Assembly (NCBI GenBank): GCA_021731085.1
Contig: JAKFYB010000019.1
Span: forward strand, 62,001-126,000
DNA length: 64,000 bases
Direction: 5' to 3'
From: Dehalococcoidia bacterium
GTDB taxonomy: Bacteria > Chloroflexota > Dehalococcoidia > DSTF01 > JACRBR01
A program made the translations under genes and the position numbers. Shown here piece after piece: positions 16,545 through 23,720 of this stretch. The notes below the pieces were generated by a model. The model did not search any database and was not told the DNA's origin. It saw nothing but the letters and a program-made list of their open reading frames with translations. Each line of letters begins with the position of its first letter. Position 1 is the first letter of the stretch.

Positions 16545-16937
16545 GCAGTAGCCGGCGAGACGCGGTTCGCGGTGCAAGTTGTCGCGTCAGTGGCATCTTG
16601 ACGCTCTTAGCGAGACTTGAACTCAAGGTGCTGTGCACGGTCTGTGGGCCGGAACGAAGCGGCCGGGATGACTCACGAATCTTGCTTAGATCTTGTTTAC
16701 GCCTTATCAGAGAAGATGCCGAACGATTGGGGGACAGATGCAACAAAGACTGATGACATCATCCGAATCAGGCCCTAGCTCCCGTCACTGGAGGTTCTTG
16801 GCAGACACTGACGCAACTCAAAACTGTCAACACTCGACCCGTAATTGACTTGTGCCACGACCCCGTAATTGCTTGCAGCTTGCATTGGTTATCACGCACC
16901 ATTAGCCGCTGCAGCAACTTGCAGGGCCGCGGCTTAA
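16545..16937. other. gene-free right end of the island
   Basis: About 390 bases without a convincing gene. It holds a copy of the 16-bp end motif (16855-16870), a near copy CGACCCGTAATTG (16835-16847), and two TTGCAG-containing copies (GCTTGCAG, ACTTGCAG) close to the attachment repeat. Short frames on either strand here have no recognisable domain. This is where an integrase would be expected and none is present. Confidence 0.55.
16855..16870 (+). repeat. 16-bp motif shared by both island ends, right copy
   Basis: CCACGACCCCGTAATT, identical to 6418-6433 and in the same orientation, 67 bases inside the right attachment repeat. A related CGACCCGTAATTG lies at 16835-16847. Confidence 0.45.
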
Positions 16938-16982
16938 TTGCCAAGGACGGGGTCGAGGGTTCGAATCCCTTCTTCCGCTCCA
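16938..16982 (+). repeat. attachment-site repeat, right copy (tRNA-Gly 3' fragment)
   Basis: Exact copy of the last 45 bases of the tRNA-Gly gene, from TTGCC in the anticodon loop through the encoded CCA. The 5' half of a tRNA is absent before it, so this is not a functional tRNA. Confidence 0.85.
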
Positions 16983-17055
16983 CTTACTCCCTTTCGATCA
17001 TGGCCAGGCCGCGATACGCCGAGAGCGATTCGGTGGGTTTCTGTGCGTGGCACGC

Positions 17056-17087
17056 AAAACAGGCCGCCCGCTGTTGCGGACGGCCTG
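17056..17087 (-). terminator. Rho-independent terminator of the SHOCT/DUF6325 pair
   Basis: On the minus strand AGGCCG-T-CCGC / GCGG-G-CGGCCT forms a 10-bp stem with one mismatch around a four-base loop, followed by TTTT. It begins about 25 bases after the SHOCT gene stop. Confidence 0.75.
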
Positions 17088-17112
17088 CCTGATCTCGAAC
17101 GGATACCTGGGC

Positions 17113-17424
17113 TTAGATGCCGAGCAGCTGCTTCTTCTTCGCAGCGAACTCTTCATCGGTGATCAGCCCCTGTGTCTTGAGCTGACCGAGCTTCTCGAGC
17201 TCCGCCATGTAGTCGGGCTGGGCCGGCGCTGCCGCGGGCGCGGGCTGGTACTGCGCGGCGGCTGCCTGCTGCTGCGCGATAGCATCGGCGTTCATGTCCG
17301 CCTGTTGTTGCATCGCCTTCTGATTCTGCTTGTTGTGTACTGCACCGGAAACCGCAGTTGCAGTGCCGGCGATAACGGCCGTCGTCGCCATTGTCCGGAC
17401 TAATCCACGTCGTCGCATTCGCAT
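17113..17424 (-). CDS. SHOCT domain membrane-associated protein
   Basis: 103 residues. A basic N-terminus (MRMRRRGLVRT) and a hydrophobic segment at about 12-28 form a membrane anchor or signal. A glutamine/alanine/proline-rich linker (34-70) follows, then a C-terminal SHOCT domain (LEKLGQLKTQGLITDEEFAAKKKQLLGI). SHOCT is a short helical pair thought to mediate oligomerisation. It lies 41 bases downstream of a DUF6325 gene; the same pair recurs at 21316-22209. AGGAG lies 9 bases before the ATG. Confidence 0.88.
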   Translation of the reverse strand: MRMRRRGLVRTMATTAVIAGTATAVSGAVHNKQNQKAMQQQADMNADAIAQQQAAAAQYQPAPAAAPAQPDYMAELEKLGQLKTQGLITDEEFAAKKKQLLGI

Positions 17425-17465
17425 GGTGTCAATCTCCTTGCTGAATCATGTCTCTTAGGACTGGA

Positions 17466-17894
17466 CTACGCCTTGAGTGCGGATCCTGGTAGGGCTGCCG
17501 TGATCACTTCGTACGGGATACGGTCGAGGCCGAGAATAACACCTCCCGCATCGCGGAGTGCGGACGCGATCTTGGTCGCCCAGACGTCCTCCCACAAGAG
17601 TACCAGCGCAGAGGTGTTGTTTTCCATGCGCTCGCCGATCGCGCGCAGGTCCTCTTCGTTGACCAAGTCGCCAACCTCGTACTGCAGCGCCTGGAACGCC
17701 TTAGCGGCGTCGGAATCCAGAGTTTCAACCTCTGCTACCAAGACGCTACCGTCCTTGTCCTTCAAAACGAAGGCGAGGTCGATGATGCGGATCGTGCCTG
17801 CTTTCACGAGGTCTGCGAGCGCGGGAGCGATGTCTCCCTTGAACTTGTTGCCCGGGAAGGCAACAACCAGATATTCGACTGGTCCTATAGCCAT
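17466..17894 (-). CDS. DUF6325 family protein
   Basis: 142 residues starting MAIGPVEYLVVAFPGNKFKGDIAPALADLVKAG, with IRIIDLAFVLKDKDGSV and the family hallmark TSALVLLWEDVWA. This family was formerly grouped under DUF1269 and is common in actinobacteria next to SHOCT proteins; no function is established. No signal peptide is present, so this copy is cytoplasmic, unlike its lipoprotein paralogue at 21316. GGAGATC sits 8 bases before the ATG. It forms a two-gene operon with the downstream SHOCT gene. Confidence 0.85.
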   Translation of the reverse strand: MAIGPVEYLVVAFPGNKFKGDIAPALADLVKAGTIRIIDLAFVLKDKDGSVLVAEVETLDSDAAKAFQALQYEVGDLVNEEDLRAIGERMENNTSALVLLWEDVWATKIASALRDAGGVILGLDRIPYEVITAALPGSALKA

Positions 17895-18195
17895 GCGTGG
17901 ATCTCCATTCTTACAGCCCCGGCTGCGAACATCGTGCCGCGGGCGATCTTGTGAGGTGGTGTGTTGCGTAGCTTAACGGATCGATTGGGTCAGAGCCCGG
18001 ACCCGGCAGGCTTGGATATCTGCCGAGTCCGAGCGTCGACCTCCTCCAAACGCCTCGCCGCATGAGTCATCATGCGTTGGGCGATGGTGGCTTGAGAATC
18101 TCCTCGTTCGCACCGCAGCGCCGCGACGATGCGCGACGGTTGAGCAAGGCTAGCGGCCAGCGCCACCCGGCAGGCTCTGGTCCCTCCTCTGCGCC
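17895..18195. other. intergenic region, no gene seen
   Basis: About 300 bases between the DUF6325 gene start and the end of the next lipoprotein gene, both on the minus strand. It should contain the promoter of the DUF6325-SHOCT pair, but I see no convincing -35/-10 pair, RNA gene or long inverted repeat. Confidence 0.4.
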
Positions 18196-19026
18196 TTACT
18201 GATCGATCTCGCCGGTGGGCACCGCAGTCGGGTCGATCTCGCCGGCGCTCGTTGGCTCCGGCGTTGCCGACGGAATGGCCTCGGCCGTCTGCGTCGCGGC
18301 GGCAATCGCCGTGCCGACGATGGCCGTTTTCACTTCGGGAATCGCGGCCTCAATTGTGGCCGTGGTGGCAGCTTCGGCAGTGGCGGCAACCGCCGTCTGC
18401 GCGACAGCTGTACCGACGATGGCCGTCTTCACTTCAGGAATCGCTGCTTCGACCGTCGCGGTCTGCGCCGCCCCGGCTGCTGCTGTGGCTGCGACAATGG
18501 TCGCTACGGCGCCGGTTGGCGTCGATCCACTCGCCTCAGTGGCTGGGGCTGACGTCGCCGCAGTGGTCGCCTCACCGGTTGCTTCTGACGTAGGCGTCGT
18601 TCGCTCGTTGCACTTGTTCGCCGTGTACAGCTCCTCTCGGGCCGTCGAGACCGCCTCTATCTCGGGCTGAAGTTCGTCGAGGGCAGCGACAATGGATTGA
18701 TCCGTGTCGAGTTCGTCGACAGCCGTCTTGAGGTCCGCCGCGGCCGATTCGAGGTCTGCGGTGTCGGCTTCCGCGACATCTTCGGCCGATGCGATCACAT
18801 CGTCGAGCGCGGTCTGGACGTCTTCACGCGCGCTCCGCAGGGAATCGATGGTCGACTCGCCCGTGAGTGCCTGCAAGTCTGCGATAGAGGCCTGCAGGGC
18901 ATCGATGTCCGAGCAGAACTGAGCGGTCAGCTCTTCGGACGTTGGTTCGTCGTCGTCGCTACAGGCGACGGCCATGCCGGCGAACATTGATACGGCGACC
19001 AATGCTCCAACAATCTTTCTATTCAT
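18196..19026 (-). CDS. lipoprotein with helical domain and tandem repeats
   Basis: 276 residues. A signal peptide ends in the lipobox AVAC with Cys22, followed by the acidic SDDDEP. Residues 30-140 are alpha-helical heptad-like sequence with Cys38 and Cys139 at the two ends, the same layout as the lipoproteins at 22329 and 22777. From 140 on it is threonine/alanine rich, with a 33-residue unit repeated almost exactly (EAAIPEVKTAIVGTA at 193 and 226). ATG at 19026 follows GGAGGAG. It is probably a surface-tethered binding or stalk protein; function unknown. Confidence 0.82.
   Translation of the reverse strand: MNRKIVGALVAVSMFAGMAVACSDDDEPTSEELTAQFCSDIDALQASIADLQALTGESTIDSLRSAREDVQTALDDVIASAEDVAEADTADLESAAADLKTAVDELDTDQSIVAALDELQPEIEAVSTAREELYTANKCNERTTPTSEATGEATTAATSAPATEASGSTPTGAVATIVAATAAAGAAQTATVEAAIPEVKTAIVGTAVAQTAVAATAEAATTATIEAAIPEVKTAIVGTAIAAATQTAEAIPSATPEPTSAGEIDPTAVPTGEIDQ
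18301..18450 (-). repeat. tandem 99-bp repeat inside the lipoprotein gene
   Basis: Core copies at 18301-18351 and 18400-18450 are offset by exactly 99 bases (33 codons). They encode EAAIPEVKTAIVGTAVA and EAAIPEVKTAIVGTAIA. Several differences are synonymous, so the duplication is not recent but is under protein-level constraint. Confidence 0.7.
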
Positions 19027-19183
19027 CACTTTCTCCTCCAAATGACTCGAGCCCATCCAGGCTCCAACTCTCGGAATATATCCGACGTACCCGTGGGACC
19101 CAGAGTACGTGTCCGCAATAGACCTGGGAATCGCGAACCTTCGTCATGTTTGCATGGTGATTGTTCGTGATGTGAAGGCAGCT

Positions 19184-20701
19184 TCAACCTCCGAGGAGAC
19201 CTTCCTGGGCTGCGTGGACGCTGGCTTCTGTCCGGGAGGCGACGCCCATCTTGCCGAGGATGTTGGAGACGTGCTTGCCTACCGTAAACACGCTGATGCC
19301 GAGATCGGTCGCGATCTGCTTGTCTCCTGCCCCGCGCGCTACCAGGTCCAGAACGGTGAATTCGCGCACCGTGAGATTGTAGGGATTGCGCAAGTCGACG
19401 CGGCGCTCCGCCTCGACTTCCAGTTCGTCACGAACATTCCGACGGTCTTCTTCCTTCGTCATCCAATCCGCAGCGGTTATGTCTCGCACGAGTATCACGG
19501 CCCGATCGGCACCGGCGGGGGCCAGGCGCGCTTCGTACACGCGATCCTCAGGGTCATCGCCTCTTCTATATCGTAGACCCTGCGTCGTCTGCGTCTCGAA
19601 CACCAACGCGAGGCGGCTGAGCACGAGCCCAACGACGTCGTAAGGGAAGATCTCGCTGACGTGACGGCCGACGGGTTGTTCGGCCGTGAACGGCAGCCCT
19701 GATCCAGTCGCAGGCTTGTGATCGAGGATCCGGCCATCCCCGCCGACATGGACGATCGAGTCCGGGATTGCTTCGAGAAGAAACTGCTGACGTGCGGCGA
19801 GATCTTGAGCAGCAAGTTGAGCTGTGCGCTGAGCTGTGACGTCGCGTCCCATGGTCTCGTACGCGACTACTTGACCAGCTTCGTTTCGAATCGCGATACG
19901 ACGACCGTCAATCCAGAGTGTTTCCCCATTCTTAGTGATATAGCGCCACAGCATCGAACGATCCTGGTCGCCGGCAATCACACGCTGAAGCTCGTCGCGT
20001 TCATCCGGGTGCACCATACGAAGCAGGAGCATGGGATCGGCATAGAACTCGTCGGTGCTGTATTGCGTGATGCGTTCGAATGATGGGCTGACGTATTCGA
20101 CGGCTGGTGTTGGCAAGATGCGGTAGTGAAGGATGATGTCTTCGCTGCGCTCCGAAAACATGCGCAGAAGCTCGCTCTGTTCGCGGATTTGGCGTTCAGC
20201 CTGCATGCGTTCGATCTCGGCGCCGGCACGAGCCGCGACGAGTCGCATGATGGCCTCCGCCGGAAGCGCGGCATTCAGGCGCTGCTCGTCGCCAATGCCA
20301 AGGAAGCCATTCGGCCGCCCCGTCGATCCGTACACCGGGACCGCAAGGAAGCTGCCGAGCGCAAGCATCTCGAGCATCGGATCGCACGGAAACAACTGTC
20401 GTACCTTGCCAGGGTGATGGACAGGCGCGCCGTTGCGTGTCGCGCCGCCCGCGCTGTCCGCCGCTAGAAATGCGCTGGTGAGCCCTTGTTCCTGAGCTGG
20501 CCAACAGGCCACGACACTGACGTGCTCTCCACCCTCGAAAAACTCGCAGATAAAGGCACTACTTGCTTCGAGGGCATCCGCGAGGTGCTCGACGCTGGTC
20601 GAGAAGTAGTCGGCGCCAACGACGGACGCCGTAGCCGAAATGAGCGAGAACAGCGTTCCTTCGATGTGCTCCTTCTGATCCCCAGCAGACTTCGAGGCCA
20701 C
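19184..20701 (-). CDS. GAF-PAS-PAS-LuxR transcriptional regulator
   Basis: 505 residues. An N-terminal GAF-like domain (about 15-165) ends SFLAVPVYGSTGRPNGFLGIGDEQR. A short coiled coil (ERMQAERQIREQSELLRMF) follows, then two PAS domains (about 175-300 and 305-415; the first ends WIDGRRIAIRNEAGQVVAYETMGRDVT). The C-terminal LuxR/NarL helix-turn-helix reads NLTVREFTVLDLVARGAGDKQIATDLGISVFTVGKHVSNILGKM. It has no histidine kinase domain, so it is a one-component sensor-regulator. It diverges from the membrane/SHOCT gene at 20883 and is the only regulator in this region, so it probably controls the neighbouring envelope genes. The start is GTG with AGGA upstream. Confidence 0.85.
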   Translation of the reverse strand: MASKSAGDQKEHIEGTLFSLISATASVVGADYFSTSVEHLADALEASSAFICEFFEGGEHVSVVACWPAQEQGLTSAFLAADSAGGATRNGAPVHHPGKVRQLFPCDPMLEMLALGSFLAVPVYGSTGRPNGFLGIGDEQRLNAALPAEAIMRLVAARAGAEIERMQAERQIREQSELLRMFSERSEDIILHYRILPTPAVEYVSPSFERITQYSTDEFYADPMLLLRMVHPDERDELQRVIAGDQDRSMLWRYITKNGETLWIDGRRIAIRNEAGQVVAYETMGRDVTAQRTAQLAAQDLAARQQFLLEAIPDSIVHVGGDGRILDHKPATGSGLPFTAEQPVGRHVSEIFPYDVVGLVLSRLALVFETQTTQGLRYRRGDDPEDRVYEARLAPAGADRAVILVRDITAADWMTKEEDRRNVRDELEVEAERRVDLRNPYNLTVREFTVLDLVARGAGDKQIATDLGISVFTVGKHVSNILGKMGVASRTEASVHAAQEGLLGG

Positions 20702-20882
20702 GCTGTTCCTGTCTCCTCCGCACGCTCCAATTGGTCGCTAGTTTAGCTCATGATCAGGCCCACCTCAGCGAAAGGAGCGCTCGTGCCGCTACTGAAGACT
20801 CGTGACGGACAAATACCGAAGGCTGGCGATTCGCCGCACAGCCGCGCGAGACACACTGGCTGAACCTTAAAGGAGGTACTGC

Positions 20883-21263
20883 ATGGGAATCTTGTTGGAT
20901 ACGACATCGTTCTGGGACGTCGTTGTGTGGATGGTCATGGTGTTCGTATGGACCATGGTCTTGTGGATGTTCATCGCTGTGTTCGGCGACATCTTCCGCC
21001 GTCGCGATCTTTCCGGCTTTGCGAAAGCAGGATGGATATTCGTCATTTTCATCCTTCCACTCTTCGGCATCCTGATCTACATGATTACCCGGCCAAAGCC
21101 GACGGCCGAAGAGATCCAGGCGATGCAGCGACAGTCGGCGTACCCGACAGCCTCGGGCCCGGCCACGTCGACCGACGACATCTCCAAGGCGCACGCGCTG
21201 CTACAGCAGGGAGCACTCACGCAGGCCGAGTTTGATGAGATAAAGCGGCGGGCGCTTGCCTAA
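20883..21263 (+). CDS. PLDc_N-type membrane protein with C-terminal SHOCT domain
   Basis: 126 residues. Two transmembrane helices (about 10-35 and 45-68), the second reading AGWIFVIFILPLFGILIYMI, form a PLDc_N/cardiolipin-synthase N-terminal-like module with no catalytic HKD motif. A linker follows, and a SHOCT domain (DDISKAHALLQQGALTQAEFDEIKRRALA) ends the protein. AAAGGAGG precedes the ATG by 5 bases, a strong ribosome binding site. It is the first gene of a long plus-strand series and is divergent from the LuxR regulator. Confidence 0.85.
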   Translation: MGILLDTTSFWDVVVWMVMVFVWTMVLWMFIAVFGDIFRRRDLSGFAKAGWIFVIFILPLFGILIYMITRPKPTAEEIQAMQRQSAYPTASGPATSTDDISKAHALLQQGALTQAEFDEIKRRALA

Positions 21264-21315
21264 GCGCGCAACGCTGGCGTAAGCGCGGAGCGCTGTTCCT
21301 TCACGAGGGGGGCGC

Positions 21316-21921
21316 GTGTTGAAGAATCTCAGACTCGCCGCCGTGCTCATCGGAGGCATCGCGATCATCACGGTCGCAATGTTCGGAGTCAGTGCATGCA
21401 TCGGAGAAGCTGAGGACGACGACGAGGCGGCGCTGCCGAACCACCGGCTCGTGGACGACACGCCAATATCGGCAAGAGGGACAGTTATGAGGATCGGCCC
21501 GTTGGAGATCGCCGTCGTTGCCGTTGAACGTGACGGCTCTGCCGGACAGCTGGCGCCGGCGCTCATGCGGCTGCAACAGCAAGGCGTCGTCCGCATCGTC
21601 GATCTGGTGCTCGTCGCCAGGGATGCAACCGGTGGAATCAGCGCAACCGAGATCGCTGACCTTGGGGAGGGCGCCGACGAAGGCTACCGACAGATCGCAG
21701 GTGATCTGCGAGGGCTGCTGACTGAGGACGACGTGGCGAACGTCGCGCTCGAGCTTCCGGTGGACACTTCGGCGCTGGTGCTCTTGCTTGAGCATGTCTG
21801 GGCGTTGGAGCTGGAGGACGCGAGCGTTCGCGCGGGCGGCAGATTGCTCGGCCAAGCGCGCATCAGCCCGCTCGTCGTCAGCGAACTCGCAACGGAGTTG
21901 GAGGCGGCGCGCGCCAGTTAG
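21316..21921 (+). CDS. DUF6325 family lipoprotein
   Basis: 201 residues. A hydrophobic N-terminus ends in the lipobox GVSAC with Cys28, followed by an acidic linker (IGEAEDDDEA). From residue 58 the sequence MRIGPLEIAVVAVE, IVDLVLVARDATG and TSALVLLLEHVWALEL matches the DUF6325 protein at 17466. This copy would be tethered outside the membrane while the other stays inside, unless an internal ATG at 21487 is used. The start is GTG with a G-rich Shine-Dalgarno very close by. Followed by a SHOCT gene after 42 bases. Confidence 0.78.
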   Translation: MLKNLRLAAVLIGGIAIITVAMFGVSACIGEAEDDDEAALPNHRLVDDTPISARGTVMRIGPLEIAVVAVERDGSAGQLAPALMRLQQQGVVRIVDLVLVARDATGGISATEIADLGEGADEGYRQIAGDLRGLLTEDDVANVALELPVDTSALVLLLEHVWALELEDASVRAGGRLLGQARISPLVVSELATELEAARAS

Positions 21922-21963
21922 GCCGGGGCCCGCTGGGTCGAGCGGGAGACGCGAGGGACTGGG

Positions 21964-22209
21964 ATGAAGCAGATGAGGCGCGTTGGTCGCCCACTGGTCA
22001 GGACTACGGTTGTGGCGATGGCCTGGCGTGAACCCGGCGAGCACGCAATGCAGGGATCGGCGTTGGGGCGCATGGCGAAGGGTCACGCAACGTCTACGGA
22101 CGAGACGCTCGCCAAGCTACAGAAGCTGGGAGAGCTGTGGCTCTCCGGGGTTATCACGACAACCGAGTTCGATGAACAAAAGGCAAGCATTCTCGCGCAC
22201 GAGAGTTAA
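21964..22209 (+). CDS. small SHOCT domain protein
   Basis: 81 residues. The basic N-terminal half has no recognised domain and only a weak hydrophobic patch. The C-terminal half (DETLAKLQKLGELWLSGVITTTEFDEQKASILAHES) is a clear SHOCT domain. Its position after a DUF6325 gene repeats the pair at 17113-17894, which supports a functional link between the two families. Confidence 0.78.
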   Translation: MKQMRRVGRPLVRTTVVAMAWREPGEHAMQGSALGRMAKGHATSTDETLAKLQKLGELWLSGVITTTEFDEQKASILAHES

Positions 22210-22328
22210 GTCCAGGGGCGTCAGCGGACACGTGCAAGTAGGTCGATGCCGAACGACGCGCAGAGGTATATAGTAGGTTCGCCCGCATGTGACGGGCAGG
22301 GAAATCTAGTTGGAGGATTGAAGAGAGT

Positions 22329-22754
22329 ATGAAGTTCATGAAGCCGCTGTTTTTGGCGGGAATTCTCACAATCGGAGCACTCGGCTTTGTCGCGTGCAGT
22401 GACGACGACGAGCCATCGACGGGCGATGCCGAAGCCGAGGTCTGTTCGAGTCTCACGGAGCTGAAGACGGCAGTTCAGGCCGCGGGAGCGATCACTGCCT
22501 CGTCGACCGTCGAGGAAGCGGAAGAAGCCCGCGACGACCTCACTTCCGCATGGGACGACGTCCAATCGGCAGCTGCGGATCTGCAGGACGCCCGCATCGA
22601 CGACCTCGAAGCAGCGTACAACGACCTCGCCGACACGCTCGGGAGCATCGATGACGACGCGACGCTGGCGGCAGCAGTTGCGGAGATCCAAGGACAGGTC
22701 ACAGCTGTGGATACCGCCTGGGACGAGTTCAACACGTCGGCGGACTGCGTCTAG
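22329..22754 (+). CDS. small acidic lipoprotein, helical, paired cysteines
   Basis: 141 residues. A signal peptide is followed by lipobox GFVAC (Cys23) and SDDDEP. The mature part is almost wholly helical and acidic, with VCSS near its start and ADCV at its very end, so a disulfide between the helix ends is likely. It is clearly related to the next gene (shared LGxVACSDDDEPS, AARDxxxxAWxDVxS, LQDARIDDLEAAYN, AAVDxAWDE). GGAGGATTGAAGAG precedes the ATG. Function unknown. Confidence 0.82.
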   Translation: MKFMKPLFLAGILTIGALGFVACSDDDEPSTGDAEAEVCSSLTELKTAVQAAGAITASSTVEEAEEARDDLTSAWDDVQSAAADLQDARIDDLEAAYNDLADTLGSIDDDATLAAAVAEIQGQVTAVDTAWDEFNTSADCV

Positions 22755-22776
22755 AGCAATCTGATCAAGGGAACGC

Positions 22777-23274
22777 ATGAAGCCCACGCACCTGTTCGTC
22801 GTAGCCACCGTGTTGACCGTTGCTTTGGGCCTCGTCGCGTGCAGTGACGACGACGAGCCCTCGCTGGAGGAATCACGCGCAAACTTGTGCGCAGACCTGG
22901 ATGCCTTTCGAACGGCAACGCAGAATCTGCGGGCACTCAGCGGCGAGACGACGCTCGGAGAGTTCGAAGCAGCCCGCGACGAGGCATCGGACGCTTGGAG
23001 CGACGTGGAGAGTTCGGCGGTCGACGTGCAGGACGCGCGCGTCGACGACCTGCAAGCAGCGTACAACGGACTCGACGCGGCGATCGCGGACGTCGATAGC
23101 GACGCGTCGCTTGCAGCGGCGTTGGGTTCGATCAGCGGTGAAGTTGCCGCCGTGGATGCGGCCTGGGATGAGTACTACGCCACGGCGGGTTGTGTGACAT
23201 CGCCGACACGGCCGGCCGCGACTGTGGGCGTCACAGAGGTCCCGCCGACGGAGGCAGGGCCGCCAACGAACTAG
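22777..23274 (+). CDS. small acidic lipoprotein, helical, paired cysteines
   Basis: 165 residues, a tandem paralogue of the preceding gene 22 bases upstream. Lipobox LVAC with Cys22, SDDDEP, LCADL, then the helical body with QDARVDDLQAAYNGLD and AVDAAWDEYYATAGCV. A short proline/threonine-rich tail (SPTRPAATVGVTEVPPTEAGPPTN) is added at the C-terminus. The retained cysteine pair and near-identical N-terminus point to recent duplication. Function unknown; probably an envelope binding or adaptor protein. Confidence 0.82.
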   Translation: MKPTHLFVVATVLTVALGLVACSDDDEPSLEESRANLCADLDAFRTATQNLRALSGETTLGEFEAARDEASDAWSDVESSAVDVQDARVDDLQAAYNGLDAAIADVDSDASLAAALGSISGEVAAVDAAWDEYYATAGCVTSPTRPAATVGVTEVPPTEAGPPTN

Positions 23275-23291
23275 ACGAGCGCAAATCGATG

Positions 23292-23323
23292 GAGGGAGCG
23301 GCGCCAGTGAGCGCCTCTCCCTC
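23292..23323 (+). terminator. hairpin after the lipoprotein pair
   Basis: GAGGGAG-CG-GCGC / GCGC-CT-CTCCCTC with a six-base loop, 17 bases after the stop codon. No U-tract follows, so read-through into the sulfatase genes remains possible. Confidence 0.5.
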
Positions 23324-23377
23324 ACACCAGCCGCGGGCTAGTGCCGCCGCTGCTGGGCCTTGAACCGGAGGTGAAGT

Positions 23378-23671
23378 ATGTGTCTGTTTCTTGTGACGTT
23401 GTTCGGCGGTCCGCGCATCGGTGGATTGCTCTGGTGGCTGTTTTACCCGGGGCGCTGGGAATCCGCGTTCAAGGACAACTGGTTCTGGCCAGTGCTCGGA
23501 CTAATCTTTTTGCCCTGGACGACGATCATGTTCGTCGCGGTCGCGCCATTCGGTAACGTCAGCGGCTGGGATTGGCTCTGGCTGGGCTTCGGGTTCATGG
23601 CGGACTTCATGTCGATCGCAAGTGGCGGCTACGGTGGTCGCAACCGCTACAGCACAAGCCCGGGCTACTAG
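23378..23671 (+). CDS. small membrane protein, tryptophan rich
   Basis: 97 residues with two hydrophobic stretches (about 1-25 and 36-55) and a third weaker one around 65-80. It is rich in Trp, Phe and Gly (LLWWLFYPGRWESAFKDNWFWP) and has a glycine/tyrosine-rich tail. GGAGGTGAAGT precedes the ATG. It resembles short conserved membrane proteins of actinobacteria, but I cannot name a family. It sits 49 bases before the first sulfatase, in the same orientation. Confidence 0.65.
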   Translation: MCLFLVTLFGGPRIGGLLWWLFYPGRWESAFKDNWFWPVLGLIFLPWTTIMFVAVAPFGNVSGWDWLWLGFGFMADFMSIASGGYGGRNRYSTSPGY

Positions 23672-23720
23672 GCGGCGTCTGCAGCCGCTAACGACATCAC
23701 GACGAAGCAAGCGGAGAGAG

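Larger units (their letters stand above)
6283..16982. mobile_element. tRNA-Gly-associated genomic island with light/lipid gene cassette
   Basis: Exact 45-bp direct repeats of the tRNA-Gly 3' end (6283-6327 and 16938-16982) bound about 10.6 kb. This is the geometry left by tyrosine-recombinase integration into a tRNA gene: the intact tRNA at one end and a 3' fragment at the other. All nine or so genes inside belong to one functional theme. No integrase, excisionase or transfer gene is visible, so it is probably a degraded or trans-mobilised element. Shared 16-bp motifs near both ends may be recombinase arm sites. Confidence 0.7.

Noticed and set aside
16541-16753. Possible small gene overlapping the SDR-DUF2867 stop
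   Set aside because: An ATGA overlap exists, but the 70-residue product has no recognisable feature and the region looks like decayed island end.
16545-16937. Possible integrase remnant at the right island end
   Set aside because: No tyrosine-recombinase motif (R...H-x-x-R...Y) could be found in any frame.
16768-16983. Minus-strand frame starting MERKKGFEPSTPSLA
   Set aside because: It is the antisense of the tRNA-Gly 3' fragment, a known source of spurious protein calls; the rest has no domain.
18301-18450. Possible CRISPR array
   Set aside because: Only two copies at 99-bp spacing, in frame inside a lipoprotein gene, with the intervening sequence also coding.
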